In this document: positions 50,622 through 57,264 of the stretch, in pieces
How positions within the stretch are numbered: the first letter of the stretch is position 1
Layout: each line of letters starts with the position of its first letter
From: a virus
Strand: one strand, 5' to 3'
Virus record (IMG/VR): IMGVR_UViG_3300046512_000174
Span: 29,466-93,465 of that record
DNA length: 64,000 bases
The notes under the pieces: model-generated
Told to the model about the DNA's origin: nothing
The model's input: the letters and a program-made list of their open reading frames with translations, nothing else
Databases searched by the model: none
Made by a program: the position numbers and the translations under genes

Positions 50622-50662
50622 GATGATCCCCAGCCGGGCAGAGCCCGGCGGTCAAAGGTGGC

Positions 50663-51604
50663 TTAGGCAGTTGTCAACTCAGGGTTTACACCTGCTTCAG
50701 CTTCATCGGCAGGCGGCTCATAGCCAAGCAGGTCGCACAGAGAGGTTACGACGTTGCCGACCAGCATCGACTGAATCGAGGCTTCCTGCTGCCAGATGTA
50801 CAGGCCATCGTCTTCGGGGTTGTGTTCGATGTCGTCGAGGAACCCGATCTGTTTGAACGTGAAGTCCTGATTCAGCTTGAACTCGACGCCGCCGTAACCG
50901 AGGCTCAGAGCTCGAACTTCAAAGCCTGACTCGATGCGTTCAAGGATTCCGACCTTGGCTGCATCGAGCGCATCCAGCTTGTACGTCACTTTTTGGCCGC
51001 CGCGCGCCAGTTCTACCTGCTCGCCGACAAGGAACTCATTGACCGCGAAGGCTTCATGGTTGTCGTTGAGGTGGTTCTTCAGGCGGGTTGTCAGACCACT
51101 TTTGATATCGCTTATGTGGATGGTGGTGGTCTTCACGCTGCCAACCACCTGAATCAAGGTGCCGATGACGTGACTGGCCAACAGCTTGCTGGTTACAGGA
51201 ACAATCAGCAGGTTTTTGTCTTCACGATAGTAGACGGTGATGATCGCTGTCTTCACCAACGCGGTCTTGGCGAGCTGCACCAGCGTGTCGTCATGGATGG
51301 CCAGTCGCTCAACCTTGCTCAGGCGGGCGCCGGTCTGGGACTGGATTTTTGCAATGCGTTCTTCGGCGCGTGCGCGGACGATTGCTTTCGGCAGGATCTT
51401 TTCGTCGAGGCGCATGCAGAAGGCGTAGCCACCGACAAACTCGGTCACCAGCTCATTGCTGATCTTGTGCGGAACAAAGCTGATGCGGGCCAGCTCGGTT
51501 TCGCCTATCGGTGCATACGGGCGTTCGGCAAGGTGCATGCCGAGGTGATGAGCTTGTGGCAGGGTGGCGGCATAAACGATGGCTTTTTTGATGAGGGTAG
51601 ACAT
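50663..51604 (-). CDS. rdgC: RdgC-like recombination-associated protein
   Basis: 313 residues, close to the family length of about 300. The central motif FCMRLDEKILPKAIVRARAEERIAKI and KVERLAIHDDTLVQL match RdgC, which forms a ring on double-stranded DNA and limits RecA-driven recombination. The C-terminal half is more divergent (FEVRALSLGYGGVEFKL). In phages RdgC may protect replication intermediates or modulate host recombination. The gene follows the membrane-protein gene on the minus strand. Confidence 0.82.
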   Translation of the reverse strand: MSTLIKKAIVYAATLPQAHHLGMHLAERPYAPIGETELARISFVPHKISNELVTEFVGGYAFCMRLDEKILPKAIVRARAEERIAKIQSQTGARLSKVERLAIHDDTLVQLAKTALVKTAIITVYYREDKNLLIVPVTSKLLASHVIGTLIQVVGSVKTTTIHISDIKSGLTTRLKNHLNDNHEAFAVNEFLVGEQVELARGGQKVTYKLDALDAAKVGILERIESGFEVRALSLGYGGVEFKLNQDFTFKQIGFLDDIEHNPEDDGLYIWQQEASIQSMLVGNVVTSLCDLLGYEPPADEAEAGVNPELTTA

Positions 51605-51658
51605 GGTGTTTACTCTTTTGTCGTCGAAGTAGTTGCCCGGCCGGAGCCGGGCAGTTGG

Positions 51659-52243
51659 TTACGCGGTTACTGCAACAGGCTGTGGCGGCATGGCCCGGGC
51701 GTAGTGCCGGATCAGAAGCGCGGTGATCAGGATCCCGCCACCGATGGCAATGACTACGATCAGCAACAACAGCGCAACTTTCTGCTGGTCTTTGTCACCC
51801 TTGAAGAGATCTCCTACCTTGCTGAAGGCGTCAGGAACGTTGCTGGTGGCGTTGTAAACGTTGTGCGCCATGGCGAAGGTGTTCCATGCGGCCACGCCAA
51901 TATTGGCAATGTTGCGCTCACGCCATGCGGTGATCAGCGAGTGGATGGTGATGATCAGGCCAGATCCCAGTGCGGGGACGATGATCAGCAGGTACCAGAG
52001 ACTGATTGCCGACTCGAGGTATTGCTGAGGAAGGTGCCCAGTGGCAAAGGCGGTAAAGCCGAGCGCCAGAATCAGCACCGAGCTGAAACCGACTGCAGAC
52101 TGGATCGCTGCGCACCACACCAGTAGACGCATGAAGCCGCCGACTTTTTTCGCCTCGTACCAGATCGCCCCTGCTGATCGACAGTTGAGCCAGCTGATAA
52201 GCAGGTTGAGCGCAAGAACGCCAAAGATGATGAGTAGTCCCAT
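51659..52243 (-). CDS. Polytopic membrane protein, 194 residues
   Basis: Four hydrophobic segments: LLIIFGVLALNLLISWL, FSSVLILALGFTAFA, WYLLIIVPALGSGLIITI and LLLLIVVIAIGGGILITALL. ATG 52243 has GGAAATCATC upstream; GTG 52270 is a less likely start. It lies about 45 nt below promoter P12. Function unknown. Confidence 0.68.
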   Translation of the reverse strand: MGLLIIFGVLALNLLISWLNCRSAGAIWYEAKKVGGFMRLLVWCAAIQSAVGFSSVLILALGFTAFATGHLPQQYLESAISLWYLLIIVPALGSGLIITIHSLITAWRERNIANIGVAAWNTFAMAHNVYNATSNVPDAFSKVGDLFKGDKDQQKVALLLLIVVIAIGGGILITALLIRHYARAMPPQPVAVTA

Positions 52244-52295
52244 GATGATTTCCGAGAAAGAGCCGCGCACCGGGGCGGCAAACCGTTGAGACTCA

Positions 52296-52325
52296 ATGGT
52301 AGTTCATCATATTTGATTAATGCAA
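52296..52325 (-). promoter_or_regulatory. Palindrome-controlled promoter P12
   Basis: Minus strand: -35 TTGCAT (52320-52325), 18-bp spacer, -10 TACCAT (52296-52301). The palindrome TTCATCATATTTGATTAA (52303-52320) lies inside the spacer here rather than on the -35. Confidence 0.65.
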
Positions 52326-52411
52326 TAGCGCTCATAAAGATTGCAGGCAAAAAAAAGCCCCGACTCAATTAAGAGCCGAGGCTTGATGGTGATGTCCGGT
52401 GCTGAGATTCC

Positions 52412-52481
52412 GGTTCATGGCGAGAATTGAACTCGCGACGCGCCTTTTGTGAGGTCGCTCTACCAACTGAGCTACATGATC
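52412..52481 (-). tRNA. tRNA-like gene with defective anticodon arm
   Basis: A clear D arm (GCTCAGTTGGTAGAGC), T arm (GCGAG/CTCGC around TTCAATT) and a six-of-seven paired acceptor stem are present. The segment between D and T arms is 20 nt instead of the usual 23, and no 5-bp anticodon stem with T33 can be drawn. It is probably a decayed tRNA or a tRNA mimic. No anticodon can be assigned. Confidence 0.5.
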
Positions 52482-52525
52482 ACGATCTGGTCACCCGGTC
52501 TAGAAATCCGGTTACCCGTCCCGCT

Positions 52526-52655
52526 TAGCGTATCAGCCTACGCATTCATCAACATCGGGGTGTGATCTTGCTTGCTGGTGCCCCAGCTTTTTCAATTCTC
52601 GACCTACACCGCGGGAGCTAATCGAGGTTGTGCAAAATCACACTCCGATGCAGCC
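52526..52655 (-). ncRNA. Structured unit A with a 19-bp inverted repeat
   Basis: Arms at 52553-52571 and 52632-52650 pair over 19 positions with two mismatches and enclose about 60 nt with a CTCGA/TCGAG hairpin. The unit begins with ATCAGCCTACGC and ends CCGATGCAGCCT, shared with unit B. No gene is present. Probably an RNA; strand assigned from the tRNA cluster and promoter P13. Confidence 0.4.
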
Positions 52656-52869
52656 TAGTGCTACGTCTAGGTCGTATCGGTACAGCTTATTCAAACTGGC
52701 GTGCGCCTTGACCGGGCTTACAGTTCCGATCGCGCCCCTGTTATGCCTGCATCGGGGCAGCTAACACTCCAGCATTCCGAGCTGTCGCGGTTGATACAGA
52801 TGGCCGGTGCTGCTTTTCCGGCTTGGTCTATTGGCAAGGATTGGATACCTCTGCCGCTTCGACCGGTAA

Positions 52870-53075
52870 TCGCGTATGCGCATCAGCCTGCGCCCTCATC
52901 TGCATCGGACAAGCATCAAGTTCGCGGCGTCCCGCTAGCTGCGTCAATCATGGAGGAGTCGAACCCCGGCATCTGTTAGGTGGGATCTTGAAACCCCCAT
53001 GGGCCAAGCGTAATCCCCTTCCAGTTGTACAGCCATTCCACGCAGGCTTGATGCTTGTCCGATGCAGCCTCGCCA
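52870..53075 (-). ncRNA. Structured unit B with a perfect 21-bp inverted repeat
   Basis: The arms at 52900-52920 and 53047-53067 are exact inverted copies over 21 bp. They enclose a tRNA-like core (about 52945-53035, minus strand) with T-loop GGTTCGACT and a loop TTTCAAG that could present anticodon TCA, but no full cloverleaf could be drawn. Unit borders match unit A. Confidence 0.42.
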
Positions 53076-53229
53076 AGGAGGCTTGATTCTGATTGGCGAA
53101 GTTGTCGGTCTGGGCTCTCCCAGATGTAGGCCAGTAGCTTGCCATTAGCGCCCCACGCTGACTGCTGTTCTTCTTAGCTGTTCCAGTGAACTGGTCAGCC
53201 TCAGTCGTACAGCAGGTTTTGTGCTCTGG

Positions 53230-53302
53230 CAGGTCGTCAGGGATTCGAACCCCATCCACACGGCTTTGGAGGCCGGCATGCATGCCATCACAACCACGAC
53301 CC
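53230..53302 (-). tRNA. tRNA-Trp (CCA)
   Basis: A 73-nt cloverleaf on the minus strand: acceptor GGGTCGT with ACGACCT, anticodon stem CCGGC/GCCGT (four of five pairs), loop CTCCAAA giving anticodon CCA, variable GTGGA, T arm TGGGG/CCCTG with loop TTCGAAT, discriminator G, no encoded CCA. The D arm is short and G8 replaces the usual T8, so it is divergent. CTCCAAA is the standard tRNA-Trp loop. Confidence 0.7.
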
Positions 53303-53315
53303 AAATCAGTGAAGC

Positions 53316-53387
53316 CACATTAGGGCGGACTCTCCCGAGTACATAGAGAACATCGGGGAAGGATGCGGGAAAGCCCGCTCTAATGTG
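53316..53387 (-). ncRNA. Structured unit C
   Basis: CACATTAG (53316-53323) pairs with CTAATGTG (53380-53387), enclosing a GCGGG/CCCGC hairpin and the word CATCGGGG also found in units A and B. It lies between promoter P13 and the tRNA-Trp, so it may be the leader of the RNA cluster. Confidence 0.35.
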
Positions 53388-53426
53388 AGCCTCTTGCCAG
53401 ACTGTGCATCATGCCCGGCGATTTGG

Positions 53427-53455
53427 AATCTACTTGCTTGCTCAAATCAGAGCAA
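53427..53455 (-). promoter_or_regulatory. Palindrome-controlled promoter P13 for the RNA cluster
   Basis: Minus strand: -35 TTGCTC (53450-53455), 17-bp spacer, -10 TAGATT (53427-53432). Palindrome TTGCTCAAATCAGAGCAA at 53438-53455. It points toward units C, tRNA-Trp, B, A and the tRNA-like gene. Confidence 0.68.
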
Positions 53456-53469
53456 GATGTTTTTGCAAT

Positions 53470-53715
53470 TTATTTTTTGGTGTTTGGCTGGACTCTTTTC
53501 CGGTACTGCCTTTTTTTGTCGGTGTCGCAGGACTTGCACCAGCTGTGATAAGCATTGCGCGATGGCAGCCAGCAGAAAAAATCAGGATCCAGCGGCCACC
53601 ACTCACTGCACTTTGTGCAAAGTTTTTCTTGACCGTCTTCAGTGGTTGCCACCGACACCTCATGCCAGTGTGTGGCGAGGAGTTGCTTGGCACGTTTTTT
53701 TGCTGCAAAACTCAT
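53470..53715 (-). CDS. Small zinc-ribbon/HNH-associated-type protein, 81 residues
   Basis: ATG 53715 follows GAGCGGCGAA. KLCTKCSEWWPLDPDFF...HSWCKSCDTDKKRQYRK is the Cys-ribbon common to small phage proteins and to the start of HNH endonucleases; the His-Asn-His core itself is absent. Driven by promoter at 53747-53774. Confidence 0.65.
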   Translation of the reverse strand: MSFAAKKRAKQLLATHWHEVSVATTEDGQEKLCTKCSEWWPLDPDFFCWLPSRNAYHSWCKSCDTDKKRQYRKRVQPNTKK

Positions 53716-53746
53716 TTCGCCGCTCGATGTCTTTAGTGATTGCGGG

Positions 53747-53774
53747 ATCATAACTCAAATATGATTAGCGTCAA
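53747..53774 (-). promoter_or_regulatory. Promoter with embedded operator, P14
   Basis: Minus strand: -35 TTGACG (53769-53774), 16-bp spacer, -10 TATGAT (53747-53752). The operator-like palindrome (53750-53768) fills the spacer. It lies back to back with the portal late element at 53793. Confidence 0.7.
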
Positions 53775-53792
53775 AGATAGCAGCGACAAACC

Positions 53793-53814
53793 GTCGTGAC
53801 GGCATGCTGTGGCC
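53793..53814 (+). promoter_or_regulatory. Late element RTCGTGAY-N14-ATG, portal copy
   Basis: GTCGTGAC (53793-53800), 14 nt (GGCATGCTGTGGCC), ATG 53815. No ribosome site. Confidence 0.65.
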
Positions 53815-55455
53815 ATGACCGACAATGCCATCCAAACCGCGCACGACCCTTCTGCTCCGAAAGATGAGCAGCAGGACGCCATGCGCGAAGCACAAAAGAA
53901 CGCGATCCCGAGCAGTGTCGAAGACATGATGCCGCTGATCAAATTCATGACCCAGCAATACGAGGATCAGCAGTTCGCGAAGGCGCTGACAAAGCCCAAC
54001 GTGATCCCGTATCCAAGCATGGCGGCCGCCAAGGGCGAATCCGGTATGCAGTCCGTATATCTGGACGAGCGCCGGGTCGAGATGCTTGGGGAGTATTACG
54101 AGCGCCCGGGGGCCTTCGGCTTCGACATGATGCGCGCAATGGTCGACCAGACGCCGATCCTGTCGGCGGTGATCATGACCCGCGAGCGGCAGATCCGTCG
54201 GTTCTGTCGTGTGCAGGAAACCGGGAAAGGCCCCGGATTCGCGATCCGGCACAAGGACCAGAGCATCAAGATGGGCAAGACCGAGCAGAGCACCATCACT
54301 CTGCTCGAAAGCTTTTTCACGAACTGCGGCTGGGAGTCGAAGCCGCGTCAGCGCATGCGCCTGCGTCGCGACAACTTTTCCGGATTCATGTCGAAGCTGG
54401 TGCGGGACACGCTGACCATGGACAGCGCCGCGATCGAAACCGAGTGGAAGCGTGACAAGGCCAAAGGCCTCGACGGCATGTACGCGGTCGACGGTGCGAC
54501 CATCCGCCTCTGCACCGAGTCGGGCTACCGTGGCGATGATGAGCTGTTCGCGCTACAGGTGGTTCAGGGCAACATCCGCGCGGCCTACACCTATGACGAT
54601 TTGATCTACGTCCCGCGCAACCCGCGCACCGACGTGATGGTCGGCGGTTACGGCATGTCCGAGGTTGAGCTGCTGATCAAGGTGGTCACTGGCTTCCTCA
54701 ACGCCATGACTTACAACCTCAAGTTCTTCGACTCGAACACGATCCCGAAAGGGATCCTGCACATGGCCGGCGACTACAGCGCCGAAGACCTGAACAGCTT
54801 CAAGCGCTACTGGAACGCCATGACCAAGGGCGTGGCCAACGCGTGGACCATGCCGGTCATGATCGCCAAGAATGGCGAGTCGAAAGCGTCGTTTGAGAAA
54901 TTCGATGTCGATGTCGACGAGCTGATGTTTGGCAAGTGGATGACCTTCCTCACATCGATCATCTGCGCGATCTACGGCATGGCGCCGGATGAAATCAACT
55001 TTGAGAGCTTCACCACGGGCACCAGCTCGCTGAGCGGTAGCGACACCGAGGAAAAGTTGATCAACTCCAAGGACAAGGGGTTACGGCCGCTGCTGTCCTA
55101 CTTCGAGGATCTGTTTTCCGATTACGTCGTGTCTGAGTTCAACGAGAACTACGTGTTCCGCTGGACCGGTCTGGACGAGATGGATTCCAAACAGGCTTGG
55201 ACTGAGGAAAACGCGATCAGCACTTGGGGCGAGGCTCGCAAGGCTCGTGGTCAGGATGAAATCGCAGACGACGTGCTCAACAACGCGCCGCTCAACCCGA
55301 ACCTGATGGGCATCTACATGCAAACCGTGATGGGTGGCGGCGATGATGATTCACAGCCAGCAGGCGCCGCGCCAGCCAAGCCGAAAAAGGCACCGAAAAG
55401 CGATAGCGAGTTGCAAAAGGCCTTTGGCCTCCCGCAGTTCAGGGTAGATCCGTAA
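53815..55455 (+). CDS. Portal protein
   Basis: 546 residues, typical portal length. The HK97-like portal core is visible in RNPRTDVMVGGYGMSEVEL, FFDSNTIPKGILHM and the long helical stem region; the C terminus is a proline- and lysine-rich tail. It forms the dodecameric ring through which DNA is packaged. ATG 53815 is preferred over GTG 53809 because it fits the late-element spacing. The minor head gene follows after a structured RNA. Confidence 0.83.
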   Translation: MTDNAIQTAHDPSAPKDEQQDAMREAQKNAIPSSVEDMMPLIKFMTQQYEDQQFAKALTKPNVIPYPSMAAAKGESGMQSVYLDERRVEMLGEYYERPGAFGFDMMRAMVDQTPILSAVIMTRERQIRRFCRVQETGKGPGFAIRHKDQSIKMGKTEQSTITLLESFFTNCGWESKPRQRMRLRRDNFSGFMSKLVRDTLTMDSAAIETEWKRDKAKGLDGMYAVDGATIRLCTESGYRGDDELFALQVVQGNIRAAYTYDDLIYVPRNPRTDVMVGGYGMSEVELLIKVVTGFLNAMTYNLKFFDSNTIPKGILHMAGDYSAEDLNSFKRYWNAMTKGVANAWTMPVMIAKNGESKASFEKFDVDVDELMFGKWMTFLTSIICAIYGMAPDEINFESFTTGTSSLSGSDTEEKLINSKDKGLRPLLSYFEDLFSDYVVSEFNENYVFRWTGLDEMDSKQAWTEENAISTWGEARKARGQDEIADDVLNNAPLNPNLMGIYMQTVMGGGDDDSQPAGAAPAKPKKAPKSDSELQKAFGLPQFRVDP

Positions 55456-55464
55456 CGGCGGATC

Positions 55465-55486
55465 GTCGTGACGCAATGATCAACGC
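55465..55486 (+). promoter_or_regulatory. Late element RTCGTGAY (variant before the structured RNA)
   Basis: GTCGTGAC (55465-55472). Fifteen nt further is an A (55487) but not an ATG. If transcription starts there, the transcript would begin 20 nt before the structured element and carry the minor head gene with a conventional ribosome site. Confidence 0.5.
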
Positions 55487-55501
55487 ATCAGGCCCAAGCA
55501 T

Positions 55502-55736
55502 CCCCTAAGTCTGAGGGGGCCGGGAGGGGTTAAGCTCCCGGGTACTATTCACCTTGCATCGCTCAAGGTTTTGAGTCGGCAACGACCCATGCAGACAAAG
55601 CGGAGAAGCGCAACCCCCCTGTAGACTTGGTTCCCCCCGTCCTCGCCAAGTCTATAAGTCGCCAAGGGTGGGAGTCCGATGCTGTCGGTCGGTGGATGTC
55701 CAGACGCTCCGCTGGCGCCACCGACTGGGGCGACCC
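55502..55736 (+). ncRNA. Structured RNA between portal and minor head gene; possible group I intron
   Basis: The stretch has no gene. CCCCT (55502-55506) pairs with GGGGG (55515-55519), giving a terminal U-G as in a group I P1. CCGGGAG/CTCCCGG (55520-55541) would be P2. Then come CTCAA/TTGAG, GTCG-GCAA-CGAC with a GNRA-type loop, TAGACTTGG/CCAAGTCTA (55622-55653), GTCGGTGG/CCACCGAC (about 55686-55725) and an enclosing GTCGCC/GGCGAC. ATGCAGACAAA and TATAAGTCG faintly recall the conserved core strands, but I could not place P3-P8. Size (about 225 nt) suits a small intron. It may instead be a leader RNA. Confidence 0.45.
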
Positions 55737-55759
55737 TTCACTCTCCAAAGGATGCGCTT

Positions 55760-56902
55760 GTGGCTTTTCTCCTCGACCTCACACCTATCAGCCGGCAGAC
55801 AACCAACGCCGCGCTCGAATTCATTTACAAGGCAGTCCATGATGGCGAAGACGGCATCTGGAGTCCGCATGAGTCCGTGCTGATCCGCCGACTTGTCGAG
55901 CTGTTCTCCGAGCGCGGCCTCGATCGTCTTGAGCACGTCAAACAGCAGATCATCGCATGGGAAAACGGTGACCACTTCAAACCCGGCGCGCCTCAGCCTG
56001 TTGCCGTCCCGGGCATGATGGGGCGCTGGTCTGACGCCGAGCTGAAACTGGTCCGTGTTTACCTCGAATCGCTCCCGCCGAGCAGCTGGTCGCTGGATGA
56101 CCACATGATGGCCGTCGATTACGTGGTTCAGCGCTACCTGCCGGCTGACGAGTTGCGCACCGAGGCAGAGTGGATGGCCACTCGCGCAAACCTCATGGGT
56201 AAGGTGCAAGCCAACCTCGATCAGGCCGCCACGGTCACGCAGGCAGATAAGATTCTGGCTGCGCTGCCGTCAACCATGGGCGCCGCCGTCCAGCAGTTCA
56301 ACATCAATCAGCAGCAGCTGACGACCATGGCGTTCGGCAATGCCCGAGCCGCCGAGAATGTGCGCGCGCTGGGTGATGACGTCAGGCACCGGATGCGCAA
56401 CGCGGTGATGCAGCACCTTGAGGAGGAATTCACCGGCGGCACCAGCGAATCGCTGCAGACCAAGTTGCTCGACCAGTTCGCCACGCTGAACCGCGACTGG
56501 CGCCGGATTGCCGTTACCGAGGCAGGCGAGACCCTGAATCAGGGTTTCATCGCGAACCTCGCTCCCGGCACGAAGGTCCAGCGGATCGAGCAGTACGCCA
56601 ACGCGTGTGCGTTCTGCCGCAAGATCCACAAGCGGATTGCCACGGTGGTTTCGCCGGATAAACCCGACAAGGATGGCGAAACAGAGATCTGGGTCGGCAA
56701 AAACAACATTGGCCGGTCGGCATCTCCGCGCAAGCGTGTAGGTGACACGCTGGTCAATCGCACGCCAGATGAAATGTACTGGTTACCCGCCGGACTTGCG
56801 CATCCGCACTGTCGTGGGCGTTGGGTGCCGGTGATTCAGGATCTGCCCGGAGATGACCCGGAGTTCGGCGACTGGCTGCGCAAGACGCTCGGCGGCGAAT
56901 AG
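55760..56902 (+). CDS. Minor head protein (Mu gpF / SPP1 gp7 type)
   Basis: 380 residues from GTG 55760, which has AAAGGATGCGCTT upstream; ATG 55679 would extend the frame through the structured RNA and is rejected. The C-terminal half holds the minor-head signature: WRRIAVTEAGETLNQGFI, CAFCRKIHKR, then PHPHCRGRW. It sits beside the portal and helps prohead assembly. If the RNA upstream is an intron, the real N terminus would start at ATG 55476 (MINASGPSIP) and join near 55731 in frame. Confidence 0.8.
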   Translation: MAFLLDLTPISRQTTNAALEFIYKAVHDGEDGIWSPHESVLIRRLVELFSERGLDRLEHVKQQIIAWENGDHFKPGAPQPVAVPGMMGRWSDAELKLVRVYLESLPPSSWSLDDHMMAVDYVVQRYLPADELRTEAEWMATRANLMGKVQANLDQAATVTQADKILAALPSTMGAAVQQFNINQQQLTTMAFGNARAAENVRALGDDVRHRMRNAVMQHLEEEFTGGTSESLQTKLLDQFATLNRDWRRIAVTEAGETLNQGFIANLAPGTKVQRIEQYANACAFCRKIHKRIATVVSPDKPDKDGETEIWVGKNNIGRSASPRKRVGDTLVNRTPDEMYWLPAGLAHPHCRGRWVPVIQDLPGDDPEFGDWLRKTLGGE

Positions 56903-56919
56903 CTGCTATATTTGAGCAA
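56902..56919 (+). promoter_or_regulatory. Half operator site
   Basis: GCTATATTTGAGCAAT keeps the right half and centre of the dispersed palindrome, 20 nt before ATG 56940. No convincing -10/-35 pair. Confidence 0.35.
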
Positions 56920-56939
56920 TCACCCAACGAGTACCTGCC

Positions 56940-57134
56940 ATGAAAACGCTATTTGCCTTCGCGATCGCTTTGCTGCCACTTGCTGCGATCGCTGATTCAA
57001 GCACCTGCTACAGCATCACCGATGCGGATGCACGCTTGTATTGTCTGGCCAAGTCCAGAAGCGAGCCGAGCACCTGCTACTCGATCGTCAAGCCGGATCT
57101 GCGTGCGATGTGTCTTGCGGAAGCCAGCAAATAG
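56940..57134 (+). CDS. Small secreted protein with a duplicated Cys motif
   Basis: 64 residues. MKTLFAFAIALLPLAAIADS is a signal peptide. The mature part is a tandem of two similar 20-residue blocks, each S-TCYSI...D-R-x-x-CLA, so it may form two disulphide hairpins. Such peptides recur in phages; periplasmic function unknown. A terminator follows. Confidence 0.68.
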   Translation: MKTLFAFAIALLPLAAIADSSTCYSITDADARLYCLAKSRSEPSTCYSIVKPDLRAMCLAEASK

Positions 57135-57193
57135 ACGCTAATCTGAGCGCCGGCCCTGATGGAGGTCGTAGCCACACGGCAACCATCAACACT

Positions 57194-57216
57194 AAGCCGC
57201 CTACGGGCGGCTTTTT
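57194..57216 (+). terminator. Rho-independent terminator
   Basis: AAGCCGCC/GGCGGCTT stem with TACG loop and five T residues. It separates the secreted peptide gene from the protease late element. Confidence 0.85.
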
Positions 57217-57242
57217 CATGCCTGCGATTCGCCACGCAAACT

Positions 57243-57264
57243 GTCGTGACGACACCATTGCGTC
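57243..57264 (+). promoter_or_regulatory. Late element RTCGTGAY-N14-ATG, protease copy
   Basis: GTCGTGAC (57243-57250), 14 nt (GACACCATTGCGTC), ATG 57265. No ribosome site. Confidence 0.65.

Noticed and set aside
55679-55759. ATG 55679 as the start of the minor head protein
   Set aside because: It lies inside the structured RNA with no ribosome site, and the added residues are unlike a protein N terminus. GTG 55760 has AAAGGAT upstream.
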